DNA from: Tragulus kanchil
Lineage: Eukaryota > Chordata > Mammalia > Artiodactyla > Tragulidae
Reading direction: 5' to 3'
Assembly (NCBI GenBank): GCA_022376925.1
Contig: JAIOJX010000025.1
Coordinates: 100,715,608 to 100,779,607 of the forward strand
Length of the DNA stretch: 64,000 bases
In this document: piece by piece, positions 1 to 12,690 of the stretch
How the letters are laid out: each line of letters opens with the position of its first letter
Position numbering within the stretch: the first letter of the stretch is position 1
The notes under the pieces: model-generated
Database searches by the model: none
Told to the model about the DNA's origin: nothing
Seen by the model: only the letters and a program-made list of their open reading frames with translations
Program-made: the position numbers and the translations under genes

Positions 1-174
1 TTACCATCAGTGCTGGTGAAGGAACTGAACAGAAAACATAAAGTTTAATATACTGGTAGTATATAGTTGGGGCTGGTGTCTACATTGTTCCATAACACCT
101 GTGTAAGTTCCCTTAGTCTTAGAGCATATTTATTTGAATTGGAGGATAATTAATTTATCCTCCAATAATATATA

Positions 175-482
175 TTATCCTCATAATATTGTGATGGCTT
201 TTGTCATATATCAACTTGAATAGGTCATAGGTATACATGTGATGCCTCCCATCCCAAAGCCCCCTCACACCTCTCTCCTCACCCCTTCTCACAGGTTGTT
301 CTCACAAAGCACTGGCCATGGGTGCCCTGCCTCATGCATCAAACTCACACTGGTCATCCATTCTACATGTGGTAATGTACATGTTTCAATGATATTCTCT
401 CAAGTTGTCCCATCCTCTCCTTCTCCCACTGAGTCCAGAAGTCTGTTATTTACATCTGTGTTTCCTTTGCTGCTGCCCTGAT
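175..482 (-). mobile_element. L1 LINE 3' UTR fragment (ruminant L1 type)
   Basis: The C-rich stretch with CTCCCATCC-like blocks, followed by a segment about finding a low-complexity match to 'catgggtgccctgcctcatg' and 'tacatctgtgtttcctttgc', matches from memory the reverse complement of the 3' UTR of ruminant L1 elements. No ORF2 remains. The 80-codon ORF at 239-481 is a by-product of this UTR and not a gene. Family assignment is from memory. Confidence 0.65.
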
Positions 483-948
483 GAAATAACTTTTTATAGT
501 GGAGTTGTGTTCCCTTAAAATTTATATGTTGAAGTCCTCACTCTTAGCGCCTCAGAATCTGATCTCATTTGGCAATAGGATTATTGCAGATATCATTAGT
601 TAAGATGAGAGCATTCTGGAGTAAAGTGAGCCTCTAATCCGACACAATTGGTGTCCTGATGCAAAGGAGAAGCTTGCCACATTTGCACATACAAAGAGAA
701 TGCCACAGGAAAGAGGCTGATATTTGGGGACTGACTCTACACGCTAAGAAACGTCCAAGACTGCAAGCGAACTACCCAAAGCTAAGAAGAGGCATGGAAC
801 AGACTCTTCCTTACAGCAGCAGAAGGAACCAAACTAGATGACACCTTGATTTCAGACCTCCAGCCTCTAAAACCATGAGAGGATTTCTGTCATTTAAGTA
901 ACTCACTGTGCGGCACTTTGCTATGGCAGCCTTAGCAAACTAGTACAA
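483..948 (+). mobile_element. Ancient mammal-wide interspersed repeat (MaLR/MLT-like), family not fixed
   Basis: The segment runs from a 'gttgaagtcctcactc'-like start through 'ttaagatgagagcattctgg' to an end reading 'ctatggcagccttagcaaac'. These landmarks occur in a common old repeat of placental mammals that I associate with MaLR-type LTRs, but I cannot fix the family. Divergence is high. A 60-codon ORF at 659-841 lies inside it and is not a gene. Confidence 0.45.
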
Positions 949-1200
949 ATCTCAAGGGAATCTATCAGTTTCTTAGAGACATTTCTGAATCACATGCATT
1001 ATGATATTTCTGATATTTTCAGAAACTCCAGTTGTGAGTAGACCCACCTTGTTGAATATTCGACATGATACTTGACAAAAAATAGGGGAAAGCTTTGCTT
1101 TCTGAAGAGCAAACAGTCCTGTTCAGAAATTGCTTACCATCAGTGCTGGTGAAGGAACTGAACAGAAAACATAAAGTTTAATATACTGGTAGTATATAGT

Positions 1201-1872
1201 ATTGGGGGATTCTTTCTCAGGACACATTTTCAAATACTGAGAAAGGGCTTTTATACAAAGCAAACAGGATGATGTTCAAGGGTTATTAAGGTGGGAAGAA
1301 TCCATCATGGGGTCAGAGAAGGAGATGGCATTAGAGATCTCAAAGATGCTTTATCAAGCAGAGTCCAGTCAGAAAAGCAGAAACCATGACTAGTGTTTTA
1401 GACAGAAGGGGTTTAATACCAGGCAGTGGTTACTCAGGTGCTGAGAGATTAAAGGATACCATGAGGTCTCTCAGACCAGGCTGGTATAACCCAAAAGTCA
1501 ACAGGTCTGCTTTATGAAGGAGTTGCCATACCCCAGGCTGTTAGAGGAAAAAAAAGAACCTGCAAAAAGGGGCTCCCAACATTTGGTGGTCAGATCTCTT
1601 AAAGAAGGGGGCAACAGCCCTGCAGGTACTGGACCACAGAGGGGCCCGGTTGTTTTCTCAGCCATAGTTGGGTGCTGGAGGGACTGGGGTGTATCTGTCT
1701 GGTACAAGTGCTGCAAGTGGAGCAAGATTGGGTCTGGAAGTCTCCACATTAATTGGAAGCTACAGCCATAGTTGTGTGTCTCTAATGAAGAGAAAGACCC
1801 AACCTAGCAGCTAGAAAAGAGTCTTGCCCCCAACCTGCCTTCTCCAAGTCTGCTGCCAATGTTTCCCTCTAG
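1201..1872. other. Non-coding stretch, possibly an ancient repeat
   Basis: No gene. About 1390-1860 has the feel of an old mammalian repeat (purine-rich block, then a region with 'ctgctgccaatgtttccctc'), but I could not assign it. ORFs of 83 and 85 codons overlap on opposite strands here, without codon structure or homology that I recognise. Confidence 0.35.
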
Positions 1873-2381
1873 CACAATATACCCAGAAATTGGCTGGTAA
1901 TAGAGCCTGGGAAATTGAGCTTTAGGGGTCAATAGGCAACAGGTGCAGAGATGTAAATATTTTTATTTAAAAAAAAAAAAAAAAAGAATAGAATGGGTCC
2001 TTGAAGTGCCTGGGCACAAGGAATGAGTCTGGAATATATGGGAAGGTCAGTCAATGACTGATCCCTCAATACATGTGAGGAATGGGTCTAGATGCTAGAG
2101 AAAGTGAAGTGAGCAAAAAAGACAGTAGTTATTTATGGGCTATTTAACTTGAGTAATAAGTGTAAATGAGGGAACAGCAGGAGGTTAGACAAAAACGTGA
2201 GAACCTGGAACAGTACTCTAGATCATGTGAGACACCAAGGAGAGGGAAATTCATATAACCCAATAAACCATACTTAATCTTCAGTGTTTTTTGAAAATGG
2301 GTCTGCATATTTGTCACTGGGTTAGTAGCATTAACTTAGGTGCTTTATAGAATATATTTACTTTTCCTAATAGTCAATTTT

Positions 2382-2658
2382 ATTGTTCAGTCACTAAGTC
2401 ATGTCTGACTCTTTATGACCCCATTAACTGCAACATGCCAGGCTTCCCTGTCCGTCACTATCTCCCAGGGTTGCTGAAACTCATGTCCACTGAGTCAGTG
2501 AACATCTCATCCTGTCATCCCCCTTTTCCTCCTGCCCTCAATCTCTCCCAGCATCAGGATTTTTTCCAATGAGTCAGTTCTTCGCATCAGGTGGTCAAAG
2601 TACTGGAGCTTCAGTTTTAGCATCAGCTCTTCCAATAAGTATTCAGAGTTGAAACTTT
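2382..2658 (-). mobile_element. BovB LINE 3' end, first copy
   Basis: The segment reads as the reverse complement of the BovB 3' terminus: the 'tcactaagtcatgtctgact' and 'cagttcttcgcatcaggtgg' landmarks are present. Only the last 280 bp remain; no reverse transcriptase region. Confidence 0.8.
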
Positions 2659-2779
2659 TTCAAACTTATTATTTTATCATTATTAACATGAACAACATTA
2701 TCACGATTATTATTATATTATTTATCCAGTGCCTACACAATGGCAAGAAATGAGTGGTTTCCTGAACATCACATCAAAT

Positions 2780-2940
2780 CCTTCAGACAACACTATGGAG
2801 TGTGTATTATGACCTCTATTTTATATGGGAAGAAACTGAAAATCGGAGCTGATGTTATTTGGCTAAGGTCATGTTGCACCTAGATTCAGAAGTCTGACTC
2901 TAAATCCCTTTCTCTTAAACACTGCATTCTATGACATCTT
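2780..2940 (-). mobile_element. MIR SINE fragment, first copy
   Basis: Reverse-complement MIR core: 'tatgacctctattttatatg', 'gaagaaactgaaaat', 'ggctaaggtcatgttgca', then a 'gactctaaatccctttctct' block. Divergent, as expected for MIR. Confidence 0.65.
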
Positions 2941-3518
2941 AGAAAAGTCATCCAGAGTCACACATCCCTTCAAAATACTCGTCAGCAAGGTCATTTCAAG
3001 ACTCAAGTTCACAATATACCCAGAAATTGGCTGGTAATAGAGCCTGGGAAATTGAGCTTTAGGGGTCAATAGGCAACAGGTGCAGAGATGTAAATATTTT
3101 TATTTAAAAAAAAAAAAAAAAAGAATAGAATGGGTCCTTGAAGTGCCTGGGCACAAGGAATGAGTCTGGAATATATGGGAAGGTCAGTCAATGACTGATC
3201 CCTCAATACATGTGAGGAATGGGTCTAGATGCTAGAGAAAGTGAAGTGAGCAAAAAAGACAGTAGTTATTTATGGGCTATTTAACTTGAGTAATAAGTGT
3301 AAATGAGGGAACAGCAGGAGGTTAGACAAAAACGTGAGAACCTGGAACAGTACTCTAGATCATGTGAGACACCAAGGAGAGGGAAATTCATATAACCCAA
3401 TAAACCATACTTAATCTTCAGTGTTTTTTGAAAATGGGTCTGCATATTTGTCACTGGGTTAGTAGCATTAACTTAGGTGCTTTATAGAATATATTTACTT
3501 TTCCTAATAGTCAATTTT

Positions 3519-3792
3519 ATTGTTCAGTCACTAAGTCATGTCTGACTCTTTATGACCCCATTAACTGCAACATGCCAGGCTTCCCTGTCCGTCACTATCT
3601 CCCAGGGTTGCTGAAACTCATGTCCACTGAGTCAGTGAACATCTCATCCTGTCATCCCCTTCTCCTCCTGCCCTCAATCTCTCCCAGCATCAGGATTTTT
3701 TCCAATGAGTCAGTTCTTCGCATCAGGTGGTCAAAGTACTGGAGCTTCAGTTTTAGCATCAGCTCTTCCAATAAGTATTCAGAGTTGAAACT
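3519..3792 (-). mobile_element. BovB LINE 3' end, second copy
   Basis: Repeat of the fragment at 2382-2658, inside pair 2. A 105-codon ORF at 3572-3889 runs through it and is a by-product of the element. Confidence 0.8.
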
Positions 3793-3915
3793 TTTTCAAA
3801 CTTATTATTTTATCATTATTAACATGAACAACATTATCACGATTATTATTATATTATTTATCCAGTGCCTACACAATGGCAAGAAATGAGTGGTTTCCTG
3901 AACATCACATCAAAT

Positions 3916-4076
3916 CCTTCAGACAACACTATGGAGTGTGTATTATGACCTCTATTTTATATGGGAAGAAACTGAAAATCGGAGCTGATGTTATTTGGCT
4001 AAGGTCATGTTGCACCTAGATTCAGAAGTCTGACTCTAAATCCCTTTCTCTTAAACACTGCATTCTATGACATCTT
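3916..4076 (-). mobile_element. MIR SINE fragment, second copy
   Basis: Second copy of the MIR at 2780-2940, carried by pair 2. Confidence 0.65.
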
Positions 4077-4144
4077 AGAAAAGTCATCCAGAGTCACACA
4101 TCCCTTCAAAATACTCGTCAGCAAGGTCATTTCAAGACTCAAGT

Positions 4145-4889
4145 ACTACCTGGCAGCTTGAGCCATTTCAGTTCTTAACTCAGCTCATTTATAATCTCCT
4201 CTGAGTATTACTTCCCCTCCTTCACACGTCTTAAGGTTTGTCACAGTCATCTCAGATGACAAGCTGAATGATGGTGATGAGAATGTGGCAATATGAAGTC
4301 CATAAACAGGAGAGGCTGCCAGGAGTGGGCAAGAAGATGGCCACAGAGGACACATCTGAGACAGAGCAGCCCCAGCTGTTTTAACATATGTGCAAATTAC
4401 CACCGGTGCGCCTGCGCACCCACGCAGACCTGCTCACAGTTGTTCAGAAGGAAGGACAGTTAAGCTCAGAAATGCAAACGTATGGGCGAGAGTTGCTCTA
4501 TTTCCTAAGCCTAATGACTCGGCTCTTTATTTTACACATATAAACACAGTAGACAAAACCTCACATAAATAAGCTGCAGGTGCACTGGCATTTTCTTGCC
4601 AAGATATTATGCAAGTTTATTAAGCCAAGCTGATCAGCAGATGCATGCATCCATCGGTTTCACTGCAGAATGGAGAGGAAGGGAGAACCAAGCAGGCGGG
4701 TTACATTAAACCTCATCTGGCTTACAGAACGGCGACTTACTGCCCAAAGTTGGAAGGTATCCAGGGGCACAAGAGGTGCAATGGCACTGAAAGAACATCC
4801 AAAGCTTGTTAATTCTGAAATGTGCAAGACTTAATGGAGAGAGTGCACAAAAACACAGAATGACCGGAATAGAGAAGCAACTGTAAGAA
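4145..4889. other. Non-coding stretch, nothing recognised
   Basis: Single-copy sequence. A small CpG-containing patch near 4400-4440 is too short to be a CpG island. Short ORFs (60-72 codons) show no recognisable domains. Confidence 0.4.
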
Positions 4890-5060
4890 TCCTAAGAACA
4901 TTTGTCTGGCACTGTATCAAGTGTTTTGTTTATATTCACAACTCATTATCGCCTCAAACTTATAGATATATATGGTGCACTGTTTTATTGATACAGAAAC
5001 TGAATCTGAGATGAAAAGTAACTTTCCTAAAACAAAGATATTTTAGATATATAGAGTTAC
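4890..5060 (-). mobile_element. Probable MIR remnant
   Basis: The order 'ggcactgtatcaagtgtttt', 'attcacaactcattatc', 'gatacagaaactgaatctga' and 'aagtaactttcctaaaac' follows the reverse-complement MIR layout. Highly diverged. Confidence 0.4.
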
Positions 5061-6119
5061 AGATATAGAAAATGAGATGTAGAAAGGAAATTTTAATCTA
5101 GAACTACCTAAGTTAGTAGCTATGATAAACTGTCATAACTCACATCTTGATTGCTGGAGATTCTTCTATTTAAAACAGTCAGATTACTTAAAAGCATACA
5201 CTTGTGCTTTAAAATAACTTCATCTACTTCTAAAAGAGTCTGTTCACTGTGAAAATGTATGGAAAGTGTGTGTTTACGGGCTATGATATGCTGTGACCAG
5301 TTTGAATCTCCTGTTTTAATAAATCTGATGCTTATGTGTTCTTTTTTCTTCTTCTAGATATATCAGCAAACTTTGGTTTGTTCTGCCTGAAAGGTTTAGA
5401 GTAAATTTAGCATGGTCTCTTTTATTTATTCTATAATGCATGCACATTCTAGGACAAAAAATGTTTAAAACACATAGCCAGGGAAAATAATTTTTAAATG
5501 CATGTAGATAAACCAAGAAAAATTACAATAAGATAATTTTGCCAACACAAGTCTTAATATTTTAATATATATACATCCCTACTCATGCATTCACGTCATT
5601 TCTTATCATATTCCCTTTAAGCTCCCACAGATATTTTACGAAACAACACTATTGAAAAATGTATGTGTCCATGGAGATCTCTTGTTCTAATGTGCCTTTG
5701 TGCTTTCACTTCTCTCATTTCTTTCCCTCCATTGCTTAGTTGCACTTCAAAATTCAGTTTGGTCCTCTTCTCCTCAGTAGATCTTCCCTGATGTCTCCAG
5801 CTGAGCTAGGTATCCATCTCACATGTTCCAAGAACATCCTGGACAAAGTATGGTTATCGCCATAACTGGGCGATAATCCTATGGATGGTCAGCAGTAGTA
5901 TAAGTACTCGCAATAGTAGTGCTAGCAACAGGAGCTGTAGAAGAGTGATACTGGCATCAGAACTTACATCTCCAGCAGCAACAGTATTTGCCATGATCTG
6001 AATGCCTCCAGTGTGTCAGGTAGAGGATCAGCAGCTTTAAATATGTTAACTCTAATCCACTGAAGTCCCATGGATTAGAATGAATTAACTATCCCTACTT
6101 CACTATTGAGAGAAACTGA
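5061..6119. other. Non-coding AT-rich stretch
   Basis: No gene recognised. A weak MIR-like block may lie near 5985-6120 (reverse strand), but I would not rely on it. The ORF at 5316-5516 has no visible domain. Confidence 0.35.
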
Positions 6120-7300
6120 ATTGCTTTTCATTCCTCCTCTATCTGTTGCTATTTCTCCTTGATTATTTTTTATTTTCTGACTTCCTGCCACCCGTTCTTT
6201 GTTAAGTAGTTTAGATATACATTTATTTTTTCCAAAGAATTATCTTTTGTATTTATGTTCATTTTTCTGTTTTTCTGATTTATAAAGCACTGATTTCTGA
6301 GTTTTTCCATTAAATTCAATCTTTCTCTTTTAGGTTCATTTTTTGTTTCTTTTTTATACATGATTTGAGTCTAATACTTAAAGTAATAAAATGGGAAAAA
6401 TAAATCATTAAGTATTTCAGCCTAGGAACGTTTCTGGTTCAGTGCTCTAGTTGGACCCCATAATATCTACATTCATTCTTATCAATTCTGAGATACTTTT
6501 CAAGGCCATTTCAACTTGTAACACTTCTTCGAATCAAGAGATGCATTCACCAAAGGGTGAATACAGGCATCTGTTAGTACATTAAGCTCCACTTGGATCA
6601 GACTCCAGCAGGTACCCACCAGGCTGCAGCACTGACACAGTGGCTCCTCTCAGAGGATGTTCAGCCTCAGGCATGATGTTCCTCCTGACGTCACACCAGT
6701 AGGGTTGTGTACATTACTGGTGTGCAAGAGCTGAGTATACTTCCTGTGTCAATTACCTTCATTTTCTTCCACTGAAAATATCCTGTGGATACTTTCTTAG
6801 AAGATCAAGAAAGGAGTACTTTAGAATATGCCAATGAATTGGAAGACAATTCTACAGATAATTGTGGACCACTCTCTTAATACACCTCATGCACAGTGGA
6901 AGACATATTCTAAGGCATGAGAAAAAGTTATCATAGCCTATCGGCAGAAACTTTCTTCTTAATGATCATCCAGTAATTGTACATACCACAACTGATGTTG
7001 CCTTAGATTTGATGAAAACTTTCATTTTGTGTCTTTACAATTATGATTTGCTAGAAGTTAACCATTTTGTCCTGATTTCCATTTTGATTAATGTGTCTTT
7101 AATAAAGGATTTTGAAAGCTCTAGGTTATGCTAAAGATCTGCTTCCCAGTTTTGTTTTTAATTTCTAGCTTTATTACACAGTGACCAGAGACTGGTCTCT
7201 ACATTATTTGTATGCTTAAATAAGCTACTGAGGTTTATTGGTCACTCTCAAAATGGTCACTATTGTCAATGTTTCATGATCATTTGAAAGGAATTTGGTT
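6120..7300 (-). mobile_element. Possible old L1 fragments
   Basis: T-rich stretches at 6120-6370 and 7080-7290 resemble reverse-complement L1 ORF2; the latter has 'tttattacacagtgaccaga' followed by a 'ggtcactctcaaaatggtca' block. Between them (6370-7080) I see nothing certain. Low confidence throughout. Confidence 0.3.
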
Positions 7301-7543
7301 TTTCCTCTTCTGAGGGAAAAGAATCCTTATATATTTGACATAATGTAGTTTAATTGGGGCTATAAATGAAATAAAATTCTGTAATCCTAGGAGGAGTTGA
7401 AAAATTAAAGAAGCAACATGATTTGAAAGAGAGTATCTTTAGTTACTGAAGGTGAACACTCAGACCAGAAGTCTAAGGCAGAATATGCACTAGAGGAAGT
7501 GAATAAAACAAATGCAGAATAAGAGAAGATAAGACTAGATTTG

Positions 7544-7822
7544 GGGCTTTCCTGGTGGTCCAGTGGGTACGAAAGAAGTTGCAGTGAAAGGGGTACCAGT
7601 TCAATCCCTGACCCGGTAAGATCCCATGTGCCATGGAGCAGCTGGACCAGTGTGTCCAATTAAGAGCCAGCACTCTGGAGTGCATGCACCCAGAGCTGGT
7701 ACTCTGCAACTAGAGAGGCCACTGCAATGGGGGGCCCACACAGGCCAAAGAATAAAAGATGGATGAAAATAAATATAAATAAAAGAGGCATGATAGGGAA
7801 AAAGAAAAAAAAAAAAAAAAAG
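7544..7822 (+). mobile_element. CHR-type tRNA-derived SINE (diverged copy)
   Basis: A tRNA-like head ('ggtggtccagtgggta' A-box region, 'ccagttcaatccctg' B-box region) is followed by the family body and an A-rich tail with 18 As. Flanks carry an 11-bp target duplication with one mismatch (GACTAGATTTG at 7533, GACTAGGTTTG at 7823). The palindromic core reads GTGCATGCAC, with CpGs lost. Overlapping ORFs at 7405-7897 on the reverse strand are by-products. Confidence 0.85.
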
Positions 7823-7833
7823 GACTAGGTTTG

Positions 7834-8879
7834 ATGATGGAATCAGAAAAAAAAGTGTCTCTAAAGCAGAATGAAGCTTTATACTCAATCTCTTCATTCT
7901 CTTCTTCCTATGCTTATCTTACTTCAGCATTTTTAGTGTTTCTGCCTTAAATGTTTGTCATTTCTGAGAGTTGTGTGTATTACCTCTACTGTGATTAACC
8001 TAACAACTTTATTGACCTGTATTAATTCACTTTATATACCACTGCCTTAAGTAATGCTATCCATGAGCTAATGGAATGACACAAGGTATGGCAGTAAATA
8101 TGAAAATTAAAAAGTTTGTCTGTGTGTCTCCTAGAATAATTTCACTTAACCTCTGTTTGTAAGACTTGGATAAACACTGTGTAATCAGTAAATATCTTAC
8201 AGTTCGCTGGCTCTGCTGGTGGAGCTGCTATTTCCCTCAAACTGACTGCAAGAAGTAAGTTATGGAGGTGATGGTTTGGCAGCCATGGGGCTTGGATTAG
8301 CAGTCATATAAATAAGTAGATGAGAAGTCAGAAATCTAACACTTATTGAATTATAAGAGTCTAAGATTATTTTGGAAGTCTTGAGAGGAAAGTTTAGGAC
8401 AGTGTCACTTATTTTGTCTTGAATTAAAGTCATTACTTTCTACATTAGAGGTCAGATTTCCAAGAACCTAAGAAGGAAAATATATCTCCCTGTAGTCACT
8501 TACACTCCCCAAACAATCGATCTACTGAAAGATAACAATGTCCAATAACTCAATTTCTTTTTTCTTTCCTTTTTTGTTTCTACAGATTACTTCTTAGCAG
8601 TTATCCAGGCATACGTTTTCTAATCTGTACATAACTTGTCATTTCCAAAAGGGACTACAATTGAACAGTTCCTAGATTCACTGTCCTGTACTGATACTGT
8701 CAAATATTTAAAGCACATTTTATACTACAATCTTCATGTCATAGTTTGTTTTTAAATAGATTCATTTCATGTATTAATGAAATAAGTTCAGGCCAAATTT
8801 ATTTCATTAATTCATCATAGAATGATTATATGTGGTTTGATAATATGAAATACATCAAAAACTAAAAAATACTAGGTTT
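7834..8879. other. Non-coding AT-rich stretch, nothing recognised
   Basis: No ORF of note, no repeat that I can name, and no sign of duplication with other parts of the window. Confidence 0.4.
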
Positions 8880-9066
8880 TATTTATTGAGAACATTGTGC
8901 CAGAAAAAAATTGAAAATTAATATAAATATTCTTAGTTTTTTGATGAAAATATTAAAACTCAGAAAGTTAATTAATATACCCAATATTACACAAATAGTA
9001 AACAGCAGAGCTGCTGATGTAAATCAAGGCTTCTGGGCTACAAAGTCCATGCTCTACTAGACCTCA
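8880..9066 (-). mobile_element. MIR SINE fragment
   Basis: Reverse-complement MIR order: 'tttattgagaacattgtgcc', 'aaaactcagaaagttaatta', 'caatattacacaaatag', 'cagagctgctgatgtaaat', ending in 'gtccatgctctacta'. Confidence 0.5.
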
Positions 9067-9280
9067 GGATGAAATGATCTGATAGATGCCATGCTATATT
9101 CTTATTTTTAAATGCTGAAATAAGTAGCACAAAGAAGTTTCTTGGGCTGTTTCCTACTTAGTAAGCTTGTAGTAAAGTTTAAATGAGGTAATGTGAGTGA
9201 ACATGCCCATCAGCCTCACCCACCAGCACATGTACTTGAGTTGCTTTCTTTCATCACAATGAGTAACTGGTGGTGGTAGC

Positions 9281-11424
9281 AAGCTTTTTGCCATACTTGC
9301 CTTTTCTTCTTCCTGTGTATGGAGCTAGCATACACATACTAGACTTCTAGAAGCGACCCTATAACTGAATTCTAGCCAAGGGAATATGTATGGATGCCAC
9401 TTTCAGAAAAGCTCATGTGAGTCTCCTGCAGGAGACCTTCCAGGGCAGGTGACCTATGGAATGGCCTTGACAATCACCTTCTGAAGATGGTGGAGCCATA
9501 AGATACAAGAAGCTGGGATGCCTGAACAACCCCTTGAAGGAAAGCTATTAAATGGGGTAAACATTTGATCTATAAACAAGCAACAAAATAAATTTCTGTT
9601 TGGTTAAATCACTGAAAGTTCTGACTTTATTTCTTACAGGAAATAAGGTTTGGGATCCTCCAACTGGAAATAATCCAAAATACTTGAAAGTTTTTCAATA
9701 CCAAAGTATTAGATCTAGCTTGCACACTGACTAAAACTAAAGCTCTAAAAATTGCTTACTTCAGAATTATTTGAAATTCTGCCAGAAGTTGTTTCTGGAA
9801 ATATGGAGGGGAAATTTCAAGTCTCTGACTAATAATTTATAAAAATTTAAAATGTTAGAAGTTATTTATTTAAATTTGAGTATTCATTTTATTGAATTAT
9901 TACTTTCTTCAATAATACATTTTCTCTAGCCCTTGAATAATAACAATTGAAGTGCTATGAGTATAATTATCTTACATTAATATGCTAATTTCTTCTGAAA
10001 TTATATTCCATTGAAACACTTAAGGTTTTAACCACTGCAGATTTAATTAGGTTAATTAAAATGCCATTGTATTTTATTTTTACTTGAAGATTGTTTCATT
10101 ATCATTTAATGATTCTGATAACAGCAATAGAATTTCTTATTTATTAAGATACTTTCTTCTCTAAATATTAGTTTTATGTTTAGCTTCATTAAAAAATTAA
10201 TCAGCTGCACACCTACTGTGATTTCTCCTATTTTTTCTTTAGGTTAATCAATTCTATACCGTAACTAATGTCAATTAAATCTTCTAGTCATAACTTGCCT
10301 TATCCACCAGCAAAAAACACTTCAGATAAAAGGTGTTAACTTGAATGTCAATTAAATCTGTCTAAGCTTTTGCCATACTTGCCTTTTCTTCTTCCTGTGT
10401 ATGGAGCTAGCATACACATACTAGACTTCTAGAAGCGACCCTATAACTGAATTCTAGCCAAGGGAATATGTATGGATGCCACTTTCAGAAAAGCTCATGT
10501 GAGTCTCCTGCAGGAGACCTTCCAGGGCAGGTGACCTATGGAATGGCCTTGACAATCACCTTCTGAAGATGGTGGAGCCATAAGATACAAGAAGCTGGGA
10601 TGCCTGAACAACCCCTTGAAGGAAAGCTATTAAATGGGGTAAACATTTGATCTATAAACAAGCAACAAAATAAATTTCTGTTTGGTTAAATCACTGAAAG
10701 TTCTGACTTTATTTCTTACAGGAAATAAGGTTTGGGATCCTCAACTGGAAATAATCCAAAATACTTGAAAGTTTTTCAATACCAAAGTATTAGATCTAGC
10801 TTGCACACTGACTAAAACTAAAGCTCTAAAAATTGCTTACTTCAGAATTATTTGAAATTCTGCCAGAAGTTGTTTCTGGAAATATGGAGGGGAATTACAA
10901 GTCTCTGACTAATAATTTATAAAAATTTAAAATGTTAGAAGTTATTTATTTAAATTTGAGTATTCATTTTATTGAATTATTACTTTCTTCAATAATACAT
11001 TTTCTCTAGCCCTTGAATAATAACAATTGAAGTGCTATGAGTATAATTATCTTACATTAATATGCTAATTTCTTCTGAAATTATATTCCATTGAAACACT
11101 TAAGGTTTTAACCACTGCAGATTTAATTAGGTTAATTAAAATGCCATTGTATTTTATTTTTACTTGAAGATTGTTTCATTATCATTTAATGATTCTGATA
11201 ACAGCAATAGAATTTCTTATTTATTAAGATACTTTCTTCTCTAAATATTAGTTTTATGTTTAGCTTCATTAAAAAATTAATCAGCTGCACACCTACTGTG
11301 ATTTCTCCTATTTTTTCTTTAGGTTAATCAATTCTATACCGTAACTAATGTCAATTAAATCTTCTAGTCATAACTTGCCTTATCCACCAGCAAAAAACAC
11401 TTCAGATAAAAGGTGTTAACTTGA
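9281..11424. repeat. Direct repeat pair 3 (9281-10344 and 10364-11424)
   Basis: Copies of about 1062 bp, with an offset drifting from 1082 to 1080. Differences include a T-run of five versus four at the left edge, CTCCAACT versus CTCAACT, and GGGGAAATTTC versus GGGGAATTAC. The 19-bp filler 10345-10363 nearly repeats an internal piece found at about 10268. No gene lies inside. A diverged old repeat may span 9340-9640, unassigned. Confidence 0.95.
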
Positions 11425-11602
11425 TCTTTGTATGTGTTTTGCTGGATGTAACCCTGGGACTTCAAGCAGTTGGTTGGCCACATCAGGAAAACCCTTGACT
11501 CTAAGAAGGAAGGCCACAGTAGTCACTATCAAATGTCAATTCATAAAGAATATATAGATTTCAAGACTCTTAATGATAGGGGGCCATGCAAGTTTATATA
11601 CT

Positions 11603-12288
11603 TTTGTTGTTGCTCAGTCATTTAGTCATGTCCAACTCTTTGAGACCCCATGGACTGCAGCATGCCGGGCTTCCTGTCCTTCACCATCTCCTTGAGTTTG
11701 TTCAAACTAATGTCCATCACTTCAGTGATGCCATCCAACAATCTTGTCCTGTGTCATCCCCTACTCCTCCTGCCTTCAATCTTTCCCAGCACTGGGGTCA
11801 TTTCCAATGAATCAGCTCTTCCCATCAGGTGGCCATATTATTGGAGCTTCAGCTTCAGCATCAGTCCTTCCAATGAGTATTCAGGGCTGACTTCCCTTAG
11901 GATTGACTGGTTTAATCTCCTTGCATTCCAAGGCACTCCCAAGAGTCTTCTCCAGTATCACAGTTCAAAGGCATCAATTCTTTGGCGCTGAGCCTTCTTT
12001 ATGGTCCAACTCTCACATCCATACATGACTACTGGAAAAACCATAGCTTGGCTATATGGATCTTTGTCAGAAAAGCAATGTCTTTGCTTTATAATATGCT
12101 GTCTAGGTTTGTCATAGCTTTTTTTCTAAGAAGCAAGCTTCTTTTAATTTCATGGCTGCCATCACTGTCCACAGGATTTCAGAGTCAAAGAAAATAAATC
12201 TGTCACTGTTTCCATTGTTTGCCAATCTATTTGCCATGAAGTATTAGGACCAGATGCCATGATCTTCATTTTTTGAATGTTGAGTTTT
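11603..12288 (-). mobile_element. BovB LINE 3' portion, first copy
   Basis: Reverse-complement BovB from its 3' end inwards. Landmarks are 'agtcatgtccaactctttga', 'catcaggtggccatattatt', and 'ctttatggtccaactctcac'. The element is interrupted at 12289 by an L1. ORFs at 11586-11810, 11650-11991 and 11982-12197 are frames of this element, not genes. Confidence 0.9.
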
Positions 12289-12690
12289 TTTTTTTTTTTT
12301 TTAAACCTTTGTTTTACTTTTAACTTTTACAGAGTTTTGTTGTTCACAGACATGCATGTTCTCAGATTACTCACATGTATACCCCCCCACTTCCCTCCCC
12401 TCCCGACCATCACACAGCACCCCTGAAGGATCCCCTTTTCTCACAGAGCAATGACTAGAGCTATTTTCTTCACTTATGATAGTACAGGCCTTCATGCTAC
12501 TTCCTTTACGCCTCTCACCCACTGTTCCTTCCCCAAAATGTCCATATGTCCACTGTCCATGTCTGTCTTTCTGTCGCTTCACTGCATGTGCCATCATCAC
12601 CATCCTACTAGATTCCATATATATGTGTTAATATACTGTATTTGTCCCTTTTTTGCTCCTTTATATCTAGATCCAGCCACCTAATTCATA
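12289..12690 (-). mobile_element. L1 3' UTR, first (truncated) copy
   Basis: An 18-T run (the L1 poly-A read in reverse) is followed by the C-rich L1 3' UTR. The copy stops at the joint near 12648, after which the sequence is a shortened, error-like version of the L1 seen at 13780-13840. Same insertion as 13428-14480, shown twice. Confidence 0.85.

Larger units (their letters stand above)
1..1200. repeat. Direct repeat pair 1 (tail of first copy only)
   Basis: Bases 1-67 recur without change at 1134-1200, an offset of 1133. The match stops at 67/1200, so the first copy mostly lies before the window and the second occupies about 68-1200. The offset fits the other 17 pairs. Probably an assembly overlap, by analogy with them. 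Confidence 0.75.
1873..4144. repeat. Direct repeat pair 2 (1873-3008 and 3010-4144)
   Basis: Two adjacent copies of about 1136 bp, nearly identical, including a 17-A tract in both. They differ by a C-run and T-run change near 2519 versus 3656. The joint at 3009 is abrupt. Each copy holds a BovB tail and a MIR fragment. Confidence 0.95.

Noticed and set aside
1873..4144. Tandem repeats as a satellite array or CRISPR-like system
   Set aside because: Each unit occurs only twice (three times where pairs overlap), unit sequences are unrelated between pairs, and the genome is a mammal.
4390..4440. Small CpG cluster as a promoter
   Set aside because: Too short, with no initiator, no gene downstream and no island-scale GC content.
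7546..7620. tRNA-like head with A- and B-box motifs
   Set aside because: Part of a SINE (also at 18452, 28707, 36906 and 40569 in reverse). It does not fold as a full tRNA and is followed by the SINE body.
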